Shown here in pieces: positions 27,118 to 35,680 of a stretch of DNA of 64,000 bases. The number at the start of each line of letters is the position of its first letter. Within the stretch, counting starts at the first letter, position 1. The stretch covers positions 310,001 through 374,000 of the forward strand of contig NZ_JACHCP010000006.1 of NCBI RefSeq assembly GCF_014207185.1, read 5' to 3'. The notes beneath the pieces are model-generated. The model saw nothing but the letters and a program-made list of their open reading frames with translations. It was not told the origin of the DNA and did not search any database. The stretch comes from Rhodanobacter sp. A1T4 (GTDB lineage: Bacteria; Pseudomonadota; Gammaproteobacteria; Xanthomonadales; Rhodanobacteraceae). The position numbers and the translations under genes are program-made.

Positions 27118-28392
27118 ATGACTGTTGTCGAGACCGCGCCGGCCAATTCGCCGCACCGCATTTTATTTGCCAGCCTGATCGGCACCACGATCGAGTTTTT
27201 CGATTTCTATATTTACGCTACTGCAGCAGTGCTGGTTTTCCCGAAGCTGTTTTTCCCGTCTGCCGATCCCGCATCGGCCGCGCTGCAGTCGTTCGCGACG
27301 TTCGCACTGGCGTTTTTTGCACGGCCGATCGGATCGGCCGTGTTTGGGCATTTTGGCGATCGGGTGGGTCGCAAGGCGACGCTAGTGGCGGCGCTGTTGA
27401 CGATGGGCATTTCCACCGTGGCGATTGGCTTGCTACCGACCTACGCGAGCATCGGTGTGCTGGCGCCGTTGCTGCTGGCGTTGTGTCGCTTCGGTCAGGG
27501 ACTGGGCCTGGGCGGTGAGTGGGGCGGGGCCGTGCTACTGGCGATCGAGAATGCGCCGCCAGGCAAACGCGCGTGGTACGGCATGTTTCCGCAGCTGGGC
27601 GCGCCGATCGGTTTTTTCTTTTCTACCGGATTGTTCCTGTGGTTGACGCAGGGCATCGGCGATGCCGCGTTTTTTGCATGGGGTTGGCGCGTGCCGTTTC
27701 TGGCCAGTGCGGCGCTGGTGCTGATCGGTCTGTGGATGCGATTGAAGCTGCATGAGACGCCGGCTTTTGCGAAGGCCATGGCGCATCACGAGCGCGTAAA
27801 GCTGCCGATGCTTACCGTGATCACGCAATACCCGCGCGCGCTGCTGGCAGGCACGTTCGCGGCGCTGGCCACGTTTGTGCTGTTCTATCTGATGACTGTG
27901 TTTGCGCTGAGCTGGGCGACTACCAAGCTGGGCTATTCGCGCGAGCAGTTCCTGATACTGCAGATGGTCGGCGTGCTGTTTTTCGGGGCGACCATTCCAC
28001 TGTCGGCTTTGCTCGCTGACCGTCGAGGCGGCCGCTTCACGATGATTCTTTCCACGGTACTGATCATTGCGTTCGGCATCGGTTTTGCACCGCTGTTTGC
28101 CGCGGGCAGTAGCGGTAGCGTGCTGCTTTTTCTGGCACTGGGACTGGGCGTGATGGGTTTGACTTACGGCCCGCTGGGCACGATTCTGGCGCAGATGTTT
28201 CCCACGGCGGTGCGTTATACCGGTGCGTCGCTGGCGTTCAATATGGCGGGTATCTTCGGCGCGTCGCTGGCGCCGTATATCGCCACCTCGCTGGCCAAAT
28301 CCTATGGGCTGGCCTACGTGGGCTATTACCTGGCGGCCGCCGCGGTACTGACCCTGCTGGCGCTTTTAGCCATGCCGCGGCAGTCGGACTGA
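27118..28392 (+). CDS. MFS transporter, metabolite:H+ symporter (MHS) family
   Basis: Twelve-helix inner-membrane carrier of 424 residues from the ATG at 27118 (MTVVETAPANSPHRILFAS); longer in-frame starts exist at 27043 and 27088 but add non-family residues. MHS motifs are visible: IGTTIEFFDFYIYATAAVLVF in helix 1, the loop motif FGDRVGRKATLV and RFGQGLGLGGEWGGAVLLAIE. Characterised relatives take up organic acids such as shikimate, citrate or alpha-ketoglutarate; the substrate cannot be chosen here. It diverges from the ECF operon. Confidence 0.92.
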   Translation: MTVVETAPANSPHRILFASLIGTTIEFFDFYIYATAAVLVFPKLFFPSADPASAALQSFATFALAFFARPIGSAVFGHFGDRVGRKATLVAALLTMGISTVAIGLLPTYASIGVLAPLLLALCRFGQGLGLGGEWGGAVLLAIENAPPGKRAWYGMFPQLGAPIGFFFSTGLFLWLTQGIGDAAFFAWGWRVPFLASAALVLIGLWMRLKLHETPAFAKAMAHHERVKLPMLTVITQYPRALLAGTFAALATFVLFYLMTVFALSWATTKLGYSREQFLILQMVGVLFFGATIPLSALLADRRGGRFTMILSTVLIIAFGIGFAPLFAAGSSGSVLLFLALGLGVMGLTYGPLGTILAQMFPTAVRYTGASLAFNMAGIFGASLAPYIATSLAKSYGLAYVGYYLAAAAVLTLLALLAMPRQSD

Positions 28393-28590
28393 TGGGCTGG
28401 AGCCGGCCGATGGTGCGCATTTCGCCCCGGTTGAATAGGCCGTTCGTTGCGTATGGCGTCGGAAGTCAGGCATCTGAATGAGCTATGTCGGTGTGCTGGT
28501 AGTACTTCGCCAGCACCCACATGTTTAGTCCACACAGGGTTCATGCCTGCGAGATCAGGCTTTCAGTCAATCTTCTGATGGGAGACTTTC

Positions 28591-28857
28591 ATGGCAACCG
28601 GTTGGGCAGGCGACGGTGCGGTGCAGGACCAGATCGATGCCACCGTTAATGATGCGGTGACGCGTGCGCGGCAGCAGTTGCGACAGGGGCCGGGTCTGAA
28701 GCATTGCGAGGAATGTGATGCCAGGATTCCTGAGGCGCGCCGTAAGGCGGTGCCGGGCGTTCGCCTTTGCGTGGCATGCCAAGAGGCGAAGGATCAGGAG
28801 CAGGCCAGTGCCAGCACTTTCAATCGGCGCGGCAGCAAAGATAGCCAGCTGCGCTGA
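28591..28857 (+). CDS. DksA/TraR-family C4 zinc finger protein
   Basis: An 88-residue cytoplasmic protein with GGGAG before the ATG. A short helix (residues 10-35, QIDATVNDAVTRARQQLRQG) precedes the C4 zinc finger CEECDARIPEARRKAVPGVRLCVACQE (Cys at about 39, 42, 60 and 63). It matches the short YbiI/TraR-like branch of the DksA family, which may bind RNA polymerase's secondary channel. The acidic tip of true DksA is missing because of its size. A terminator follows. Confidence 0.9.
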   Translation: MATGWAGDGAVQDQIDATVNDAVTRARQQLRQGPGLKHCEECDARIPEARRKAVPGVRLCVACQEAKDQEQASASTFNRRGSKDSQLR

Positions 28858-28906
28858 ACGCCATACGTATCGCAGGCAACTCAGGCGCACAACCCAGGTA
28901 ATAGAA

Positions 28907-28945
28907 AGAATCGGGCGACCCATGACGGGCCGCCCGATTCTTTTA
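28907..28945. terminator. Bidirectional terminator between dksA-like and PQQ dehydrogenase genes
   Basis: Perfect 11-bp stem AGAATCGGGCG/CGCCCGATTCT (28907-28917, 28931-28941). T-rich tracts follow on both strands, so it serves both convergent genes. Confidence 0.88.
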
Positions 28946-28968
28946 CATCACGATGATTCGTCAGTGGC

Positions 28969-31086
28969 TTACTTCGGCAGCTTGAAGATAGCGATCGTAT
29001 CGCCGTAGGCAAAGCCCATCTGGAAGTTGCCGCCGGCGCCAACGGCGATGTACTGCACACCGTCGACGCTGTAACTGATCGGCGGTGCATTGACGCCCGC
29101 GCCGAGGTTGAAGCGCCACAGCTTCTTGCCGCTGGTCGCATCGAAGGCATCGAAGTAACCGTCGCCTTCACCCATGAAAACCAGATTGCCTGCGGTGGCC
29201 AGCGCGCCGCCGATCAGTGGTTGCGCCGCGTGATACTGCCAGGCGATGTTGCCGGTATCGACGTTGATGGCAGTGAAGGTACCGTTCTGGATCGGATCCT
29301 TCGGCACGTTGGTGAACGAGCTGCCCAGACGCATCGAGCCGGGCTGGAAACCCGGATCGTCGCCGGTGGTGAAGGTCATCAGCTGGTTCATGCCCAGGAT
29401 GTACACCGCGTGGGTCAGTGGCGAATACGCCGGCGGCGACCATTCGGCACCGCCGTTGGCACCGGGCAGCATCTGCACGCCTTCCTTGGTCGGCTGCGCG
29501 AACATGTTTTTCGACTGATCGACAAAAGGCTGTGATTTGCGGATCAGTTTGCCGTTGCGACGATCGACGATATAGAACCATCCTGTTTTACCCGCTTCAC
29601 CGGCGGCCGGAATGGTCTTGCCGCGGGTGTCCTGTACGTCGAACAGTACGACGTTACTCACAGCGTCGTAGTCCCATACGTCGTGCGGCACTTCCTGGTA
29701 GTACCAGGCCAGCTTGCCGGTATCCACATTGAGCGCGACGATCGAATCGGTGTACAGGTTGTCACCCTTGCGGCCCGCACCGTATAGGTCGGGATTGGGA
29801 TTGCCGGTGGAGAAGATCAGCAGGCCGCGCTCCGGATCGACGGCCGGCGTGGTCCAGACCATGCCGCCACCGCGCTGCCACGCATCGCCCGCGAACGATT
29901 TGGGATCGGTCGACTGCCAGCGCCACGCCTGCTTGCCGGTAGTCGCGTCGTAGGCGGCGACAAATCCGCGGATCGCCCATTCGCCGCCGGAGCTGCCGAC
30001 GATGACCTTGCCCTTGTAAAGCTGCGGCGCCATTGTCTCCGAATAACCGACCGTGGGATCGGCCACGCCGACGTTCCAAAGCACGTCGCCGGTGGCCGCA
30101 TTCAAGGCAATCAGCCGTGCATCGAGTGTGGCCACGTAGACATTGCCGTAGCCCACGGCCACACCGCGGTTGACCGGGCCGCAACAAATCTTGAAGTTGC
30201 CGACGTTATAGGTCGACTCCCAGATGATGTCGCCGGTATCGGCATGCAGCGCGATGATTTTCATCTTGCTGTCGACCACCGGTGTGGTGGCGTACATCAC
30301 ACCATTGACCACGATTGGCGTCGTCTCGAAGCTGCTGGTGATGCCGGTCTGTACCAGGGCCACGGCGGTCAGCGACTTGACGTTGCTGTCGTTGATCTCC
30401 TTCAGTGGCGAGAAACGCTGATTGGCATAGTCGCGGCCGTGCAGCAGCCAGTCAGCAGGATGGTCAGCGGGGCTGGCCATCATGGCGTCGGTAATCGTGA
30501 CACTGGCCTTGTCAGGCAGCTTGCCGTAGACCATGCGGCTGGAGATGCCGATGTTCTGGATTTCCAGATTGGCGTTGGCGGTGGTCGCATCGTTGTTCTG
30601 AGCCGGATACGGCAGCAATGCCACGCTATCCAGATGGGCTGCATCAAGCGCTGTGCTACCCGCTGGGTAGTCGTTTTGAGCGAGGATGAAAGCCAGCGTA
30701 TCTTCGTATTGGGTCTTGCTGAGCGAGCCGGGATTGCTCACTGGCATCTGGCTGGAGATGAAACCGTAAAGCTTTTCGGCGGTCGGATAGTTGGTCTTGA
30801 GCGATGCGCCAAAGGTGGCTCCGCTAAGCGCCGGTGCGGCACCACCCTGCAGCTTCGAGCCGTGACACACCGAGCATTCCTGGCTATAGACGGCTGCGCC
30901 GGCTTGCGCCTGAGCGGCGGTAAAACTCCCCGAGCTGGCTGCGCTGACAGCGGTTGGCAGATAGACGGCTAAAAGTAAAAGCGCCGCCAGCGCAAAGTGT
31001 TTGGCCCGGTGGCGATGATCGACCCAACGACGGATGGCCCAAAAACCGGGCCATTCGGAACGAGCGGCAAAACGTTGCGTTTGCAT
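28969..31086 (-). CDS. PQQ-dependent alcohol dehydrogenase with N-terminal cytochrome c domain
   Basis: Periplasmic quinohaemoprotein of 705 residues from the ATG at 31086 (GGGGTCGAGATC upstream). A signal sequence (about 28-48) is followed by a cytochrome c domain with CSVCH (Cys71-His75), then an eight-bladed propeller that binds PQQ. Adjacent cysteines (ICCGP, Cys301-Cys302) form the vicinal disulfide over PQQ, and the catalytic Asp is in HDVWDYD (Asp472). Asp474, two residues on, is the extra acid that marks lanthanide-using enzymes such as XoxF. Known quinohaemoprotein alcohol dehydrogenases carry haem at the C-terminus, so the N-terminal placement is unusual. No PQQ synthesis genes are nearby; substrate is unknown. 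Confidence 0.92.
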   Translation of the reverse strand: MQTQRFAARSEWPGFWAIRRWVDHRHRAKHFALAALLLLAVYLPTAVSAASSGSFTAAQAQAGAAVYSQECSVCHGSKLQGGAAPALSGATFGASLKTNYPTAEKLYGFISSQMPVSNPGSLSKTQYEDTLAFILAQNDYPAGSTALDAAHLDSVALLPYPAQNNDATTANANLEIQNIGISSRMVYGKLPDKASVTITDAMMASPADHPADWLLHGRDYANQRFSPLKEINDSNVKSLTAVALVQTGITSSFETTPIVVNGVMYATTPVVDSKMKIIALHADTGDIIWESTYNVGNFKICCGPVNRGVAVGYGNVYVATLDARLIALNAATGDVLWNVGVADPTVGYSETMAPQLYKGKVIVGSSGGEWAIRGFVAAYDATTGKQAWRWQSTDPKSFAGDAWQRGGGMVWTTPAVDPERGLLIFSTGNPNPDLYGAGRKGDNLYTDSIVALNVDTGKLAWYYQEVPHDVWDYDAVSNVVLFDVQDTRGKTIPAAGEAGKTGWFYIVDRRNGKLIRKSQPFVDQSKNMFAQPTKEGVQMLPGANGGAEWSPPAYSPLTHAVYILGMNQLMTFTTGDDPGFQPGSMRLGSSFTNVPKDPIQNGTFTAINVDTGNIAWQYHAAQPLIGGALATAGNLVFMGEGDGYFDAFDATSGKKLWRFNLGAGVNAPPISYSVDGVQYIAVGAGGNFQMGFAYGDTIAIFKLPK

Positions 31087-31278
31087 GATCTCGACCCCTA
31101 TGTGATGGTATTTGCGGGTACAGCCTCCCTGGTAACCCGCCCTGATTATCACGCAGCAATTACGAGATCAACGAATCCTTTTTTATGAAATCAGACAGGT
31201 GACCTCGTGAGCCTAGGCCGCGCTCGGTCACGGCAGACGAAACCGGCGGATTTCGACACGGGAGGTGTTGGGCAATCG

Positions 31279-32106
31279 TTACCAGGATTGCGACTGTGAC
31301 TGCGATTGCCCGGATTCGGCGATCGACACTTCGACTTCCAGCGACTCGGCAATACCACCCAGTCGTACGCCACGCACCGGTGCTGCATCGCGGTAGTCGC
31401 GGCCGCAGGCGATGCGGACATAACGTTCGTTCGGCGATTGGCGATTGGCGGCGTCGAAGCCCAGCCAGCCCAGATCCTCCACAAAGATCTCAGCCCAGGC
31501 ATGGCTGGCCGCGGCGGTACCTTCGACGGGACAGAGATAGCCACTGACGTAGCGCGCCGGAAAACCCAGCGAGCGGGCGGCTGCAATCAGCACGTGTGCA
31601 TGGTCCTGGCACACGCCAGCCTGCGCGGCGAACGCTTCAACGGCGGTGGTTTCCGCATCGGTCTGATAGGGCAGGTAGTCGATGCGGTCGCGCACGCCGT
31701 TGTTGAGTCGGTGTAGGCGCTCCAGTCCGGTGCCGGTGCCCGAGACGGATCGGGCGAGGTCATCGATCTCTTTATTGCTTTCGGTCAGCGGTGTGGATGA
31801 CAGGTAGAACATCGGCGGCAGCAACTCTTTGCGGTCACCGTGCACGCCGTGCAGATCGCGCGTGTTGACCGAGCCGCGTACCGAAAGCCGCAGGGTTTCC
31901 ACACTGCGGTCGATGGTGTGCGTGGCCACCGGGTTGCCAAAGCCGTCGCTGCACGTTGGCTGCAATCGCCGGCCGTCGACGTTGACACGCCAGTCGCCGA
32001 TGGTCTGCCCGGCGCTGGGTGCGGGCCACATGCGCAGGGCCTGGATGATCATGCTGGCGGCTTGACCATAGCGATAAACGGTGTCGTGAACGATAGTGAG
32101 TTGCAT
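31279..32106 (-). CDS. Transglutaminase-like protein
   Basis: Cytoplasmic protein of 275 residues with an N-terminal beta domain (bacterial transglutaminase N, residues 1-90) and a transglutaminase-core domain. The Cys-His-Asp triad is visible: Cys in GVCQDHAHV (about 165), His in SHAWAEIFV (about 204) and Asp in GFDAANRQ (about 219). The C-terminus ends in a repetitive SGQSQSQSQSW tail, an oddity of this copy. It is the last of three leftward genes with the alpha-E and ATP-grasp proteins. That trio was proposed from comparative genomics to act in a peptide-ligation or tagging system; the substrate is not known. Confidence 0.92.
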   Translation of the reverse strand: MQLTIVHDTVYRYGQAASMIIQALRMWPAPSAGQTIGDWRVNVDGRRLQPTCSDGFGNPVATHTIDRSVETLRLSVRGSVNTRDLHGVHGDRKELLPPMFYLSSTPLTESNKEIDDLARSVSGTGTGLERLHRLNNGVRDRIDYLPYQTDAETTAVEAFAAQAGVCQDHAHVLIAAARSLGFPARYVSGYLCPVEGTAAASHAWAEIFVEDLGWLGFDAANRQSPNERYVRIACGRDYRDAAPVRGVRLGGIAESLEVEVSIAESGQSQSQSQSW

Positions 32107-32122
32107 GATTAAAGTTGCCTGA

Positions 32123-33064
32123 TCAAAACAGGTGTCCCTCGGAGATTTGCGAACCCAGCGCTTCGGTGCGCACGATCAGGTCGGTCAGGTATTCGTGCAG
32201 GCCGTTGTTGATGACGTCGTCGATCTGGCCGTAGCGCAAGTTCGTGTAGATCGCATGCGCCTGTCGCTTGGCTTCCGCCGCGCGCTGCGGATCCTGGTCT
32301 TCGATCAGGTCCAGATGCTGGGTGATCTGGTTGTAGCAGAACGCCAGCGAGCGCGGAAACTCGCCGCGCATGATCAGCAGTTCGGCCACATGTGCGGGTT
32401 CCACCGGCCCCTTGAACATCACGCGATACGCGCGGCGTGCACCGACCACGCGCAAAATCGCCAGCCACTGGTAGTAATCGATCACACCGCCAACGTCGCT
32501 GACCGATGGCAGCCGCACGTGATATTTGACGTCGAGCAGACGCGCGGTATTGTCGGCGCGTTCCAGATACTGGCCTACCCGCACGAAGTGAAAACCGTCT
32601 CGACGCAGCATCGCGTTCGAGCACACGCCGTGGAACAGGCCGACGCGTGATTTCACCCATTCGAGAAATTCGGAGAGCAAATCCTCGGTCATCGGCGTAT
32701 TGCGATACGTGGAAAGCTCCTGCCAGGTGGTGTTCACCGCTTCCCACATGTCGGCGGTCAACGCCGTGCGCACGGCCCGCGCATTGCGACGCGCGATCTC
32801 GATGCAGTTGACGATGGATGAGGGGTTGTCCGCATCGAAGGCGAGGAACTGGATGACCGACGGTTCGTCTGCTTCCGTGTGGCGGGCGTAATAACTGTCG
32901 CTGCCGCCAGCTGCAACAATCGCCGATTCCCATTCGCTGTTGCGGTCGCTGTCGACGCGAACGGCATTCATCTGGCCCGTCACCTGAAGCAGCCGCGCCA
33001 CGTAATCGGCCCGCTCCATATAGCGCGATAGCCAGAACAGGTTTTCTGCAGTACGTGCCAGCAT
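32123..33064 (-). CDS. Alpha-E domain protein (DUF403)
   Basis: All-helical 313-residue protein of the alpha-E family, whose role is unknown but which nearly always sits beside a circularly permuted ATP-grasp and a transglutaminase. It begins MLARTAENLFWLSRYMERADYVARLLQV, the family's signature start, and has GVCSNAMLRRDGFHFVRVGQYLERADNTARLLDVKYHV in the middle. Its ATG overlaps the last base of the upstream ATP-grasp gene, and the transglutaminase starts 16 bases after its end, so the three form an operon. Confidence 0.93.
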   Translation of the reverse strand: MLARTAENLFWLSRYMERADYVARLLQVTGQMNAVRVDSDRNSEWESAIVAAGGSDSYYARHTEADEPSVIQFLAFDADNPSSIVNCIEIARRNARAVRTALTADMWEAVNTTWQELSTYRNTPMTEDLLSEFLEWVKSRVGLFHGVCSNAMLRRDGFHFVRVGQYLERADNTARLLDVKYHVRLPSVSDVGGVIDYYQWLAILRVVGARRAYRVMFKGPVEPAHVAELLIMRGEFPRSLAFCYNQITQHLDLIEDQDPQRAAEAKRQAHAIYTNLRYGQIDDVINNGLHEYLTDLIVRTEALGSQISEGHLF

Positions 33065-34488
33065 CAGTTTTCCAGTATCCAGGTGTCTTTGGTGCCGCCG
33101 CCCTGCGATGAATTGACGACCAGCGAGCCTTCTTTCAGCGCTACGCGAGTGAGGCCACCAGGTACGACGCGGATGCGATCAGCACCGCAAAGCACGAACG
33201 GTCGAAGGTCGACATGGCGCGGTGCGATGCCGGAGTCGACGAAGGTCGGCACGGTGGACAGGGCCAGCGTCGGCTGCGCGATGTAATCCTGCGGTCGCGT
33301 TTTCAGCAGCACGCGAAAATCTTCAAGTTCAGTGCGGCTGGCGTGTGGTCCCACCAGCATGCCGTAGCCGCCGGAGCCATGCACCGCTTTCACTACGAGT
33401 TCGTTGAGATGGTCCAGCACGTAGCGCAGTTCGTCGGGCTTGCTGCAGTCATGGGTTGGCACGTTGCGCAGCAGCGGCTCTTCGCCGAGATAGAAACGGA
33501 TCATTTCCGGTACGTGGATGTAAACCGCCTTGTCATCCGCAATCCCGGCGCCGATGGCATTCGTCAGCGTGAGGTTGCCCGCGCGGTTGGCAAAGTGCAG
33601 GCCCGGCACGCCGAGCATCGACCCGGGCTTGAATACCAGCGGATCCAGATAGTCGTCATCGATACGGCGATAGATTACGTCCACACGCGACAGGCCGGCG
33701 GTGGTGCGCTGGTAGCAGACGTCTTTGTCCACCACCAGATCGGCGCCTTCGACCAGGTCGATGCCCATTTCGTCGGCCAGAAACGCGTGCTCGTAGTAGG
33801 CGCTGTTGTGGATGCCAGGGGTTAGCAGCACCACGGTCGGCTCACCGGGACAGTTTGGCGGCGCCAGCGAACGCAGCGTAGCGAGCAGTTCGTCGGGATA
33901 GTGCGCGACCGGTGCGACGCGATTGCGACGGAACAGGTCCGGAAACAGCCGCTGCATCACCTCGCGGTTCTCGACCATATAGGACACGCCCGATGGCGTG
34001 CGGCAGTTGTCTTCCAGCACGTAGTAGTCGTCGGGCCCGGTACGCACCATGTCGATGCCGGCAATGTGCGAATACATCTGGCCGGGCAGATCGAGGCCGG
34101 CCATCTCCGGGCGAAACTCGCTGTTATGCAGAATCAGCTTCTCGGGAATGCGACCGGCACGAACGATTTCGCGGTCGTGATAGACGTCGTGGATAAAAGC
34201 ATTCAGCGCCTTCGCGCGTTGTTCCAGGCCCTGACGCAAACGCACCCATTCGGCCTGCGCCATGACGCGGGGGATAAAGTCGAACGGGATCAGGCGCTCA
34301 GGGTCACCGCCTTCGGTATACACCGCAAAGGTGATGCCGATACGCCGGAACAGCACTTCTGCCTCGCGGCGCTTCAGCAACAGCTGTTCGGCGGGCATCG
34401 ATTTCAACCAGGCATCGATCAAGGCATAGGGTGCGCGAACGTTGTCCGGCCATCCCATCTCGTCAAACACAGGTGTTGCGTCGGCCAT
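33064..34488 (-). CDS. Circularly permuted ATP-grasp protein
   Basis: A 474-residue predicted ATP-dependent amide ligase of the circularly permuted ATP-grasp type 2 family. Signature blocks are MYSHIAGIDMVRTGPDDYYVLEDNCRTPSGVSYMVENR (about 145-180), VVLLTPGIHNSAYYEHAFLADEMG and KAVHGSGGYGMLVGP, the latter two supplying nucleotide and metal contacts. The end is typical: GGLTRVALKEGSLVVNSSQGGGTKDTWILE. It is the first gene of the operon with alpha-E and transglutaminase. It likely forms an amide bond on a peptide or protein that the transglutaminase fold then handles, as proposed for the family. Confidence 0.94.
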   Translation of the reverse strand: MADATPVFDEMGWPDNVRAPYALIDAWLKSMPAEQLLLKRREAEVLFRRIGITFAVYTEGGDPERLIPFDFIPRVMAQAEWVRLRQGLEQRAKALNAFIHDVYHDREIVRAGRIPEKLILHNSEFRPEMAGLDLPGQMYSHIAGIDMVRTGPDDYYVLEDNCRTPSGVSYMVENREVMQRLFPDLFRRNRVAPVAHYPDELLATLRSLAPPNCPGEPTVVLLTPGIHNSAYYEHAFLADEMGIDLVEGADLVVDKDVCYQRTTAGLSRVDVIYRRIDDDYLDPLVFKPGSMLGVPGLHFANRAGNLTLTNAIGAGIADDKAVYIHVPEMIRFYLGEEPLLRNVPTHDCSKPDELRYVLDHLNELVVKAVHGSGGYGMLVGPHASRTELEDFRVLLKTRPQDYIAQPTLALSTVPTFVDSGIAPRHVDLRPFVLCGADRIRVVPGGLTRVALKEGSLVVNSSQGGGTKDTWILEN

Positions 34489-34766
34489 TAAAACTCCTGG
34501 TCAGGACGTCTACAGCAGCGAACAGACATTAGGTTGTGGGTAGACATTACCGCGGGTGACCGACCGGTGTCGAAGTGTTTCGTCAACGCCGCCAACAGGC
34601 CATGCACATTCCGTCAAAAGCTAGGCAACGATGACAGAATGGAGGTGCCATTCCGGTGCAGCGATGGATGCGTGTTCGTTGCTATCGGGGCATCCCGATC
34701 AGGGTCGGGTTCATTGAGTCGGGCATCTATACTCCGCGCTCTTCAACGATCCCGATGGACCAAGGT

Positions 34767-35108
34767 ATGTCTGACTTTCCTGCTTGCCCGCAGTGCGCGA
34801 TGGAAAATACCTATCCGGATGGGGGCAGTGTCGTATGTGCAGACTGCGGCCACGAGTGGCCCATCGCCGTAAGTGTGGCAACCGATATCGGAACGCTGGT
34901 GAGGGACGTCAACGGCAATGTGCTTGCCACCGGTGACACCGTCGTCGTGATCAAGGACTTGAAGGTCAGGGGCTCGTCGATCCCGTTGAAGCAGGGCACG
35001 GTGATCAAGAACATTCGTCTCGTCGAAGGCGACGACGAACATATCGAAGGCAGTTCGGACAAGATCAAAGGGCTGGTGCTGAAAGTCTGCTTTTTGAAGA
35101 AGGCCTGA
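34767..35108 (+). CDS. PhnA/YjdM-family zinc-ribbon protein
   Basis: A small cytoplasmic protein of 113 residues. I start at the ATG at 34767, giving MSDFPACPQCAMENTYPDGG, which matches the E. coli YjdM start; an in-frame ATG at 34755 is four codons earlier and neither has a strong ribosome binding site. The N-terminal zinc ribbon has CPQC and CADC, followed by the conserved VRDVNGNVLATGDTVVVIKDLKVRGSS and GTVIKNIRLVEGDDEHIEG. Despite the name phnA, the family is not phosphonoacetate hydrolase and its role is unknown. A 15-bp tandem duplication spans its stop codon. Confidence 0.92.
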   Translation: MSDFPACPQCAMENTYPDGGSVVCADCGHEWPIAVSVATDIGTLVRDVNGNVLATGDTVVVIKDLKVRGSSIPLKQGTVIKNIRLVEGDDEHIEGSSDKIKGLVLKVCFLKKA

Positions 35109-35123
35109 TTGAAGAAGGTCTGA
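35094..35123 (+). repeat. 15-bp tandem duplication across the phnA-like stop codon
   Basis: TTGAAGAAGGCCTGA (35094-35108) is followed directly by TTGAAGAAGGTCTGA (35109-35123), one mismatch. The first copy holds the stop codon; the second is non-coding. Confidence 0.85.
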
Positions 35124-35162
35124 CTCAGCGCAAGGCTGTCGTCCGCTCTCCACTCAGTACGC

Positions 35163-35180
35163 ATAGATAACGTTGTCATT
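35163..35180. promoter_or_regulatory. Distal LacI-type operator of the chitinase region
   Basis: ATAGATAACGTTGTCATT: a dyad centred on CG, differing from the proximal site by one base within the 12-base core. Its centre is exactly 350 bp upstream of the proximal one. Confidence 0.6.
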
Positions 35181-35511
35181 TGGCGTCCTCATTCGTGATA
35201 GTCACCGAATAAGGTTTAGCGTCATAACGCGGCAGGCGAAGATTTCTTGTGAGGATGCGACATGGTTCTGCTCAATTAGATCCACTTCCTAATTTTTGCA
35301 CTCACTTTCGGGCACGCCTGGAAAGCGCTTCGATCTGCCGAGGCACGATCAACACTGCTGCAGTGCGATATCAAGCCAGTCAAACGGCAGGGCCACTTTC
35401 GCTTTGAGATGCTGCATAAGCAGCAAAACAGAAGCGAGCTATTGCCCATCCCGAGGCCGCATCAGTGCCCAACGGCGTTTCACGCGCACCGTCACAGTTG
35501 GGATTTTTTCC

Positions 35512-35530
35512 AATAGACAACGTTGTCATT
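35512..35530. promoter_or_regulatory. Proximal LacI-type operator of the chitinase gene
   Basis: AATAGACAACGTTGTCATT contains the perfect 12-bp palindrome GACAACGTTGTC with a central CG, as in LacI-family sites. It resembles the TGACA-N-CG-N-TGTCA pattern I associate with NagR-type regulators of GlcNAc/chitin genes. It sits 150 bases before the chitinase start. Confidence 0.68.
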
Positions 35531-35680
35531 AAGGTCTATCACGGGACATATCTCACGCATAACAAGCGGTAGCGTGCAGGGACGCGATGAGGCACATCCC
35601 CACATGGCTGATCGGATTGCGGCTGTGAACTGCCTTGGTAACTCACTCGTATTGATGCAAGTCCATCTGGAGAGGATTCC

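Larger units (their letters stand above)
35124..35680. other. Regulatory region upstream of the chitinase gene
   Basis: A 557-base gap without a credible gene. It holds two copies of a LacI-type palindrome (35163-35180 and 35512-35530), listed separately. The 78-codon frame at 35296-35532 overlaps the second site, has no ribosome binding site and no recognisable sequence. Confidence 0.6.

Noticed and set aside
30244-30972. 242-codon plus-strand frame inside the PQQ dehydrogenase gene
   Set aside because: Shadow of a clearly recognised gene on the other strand.
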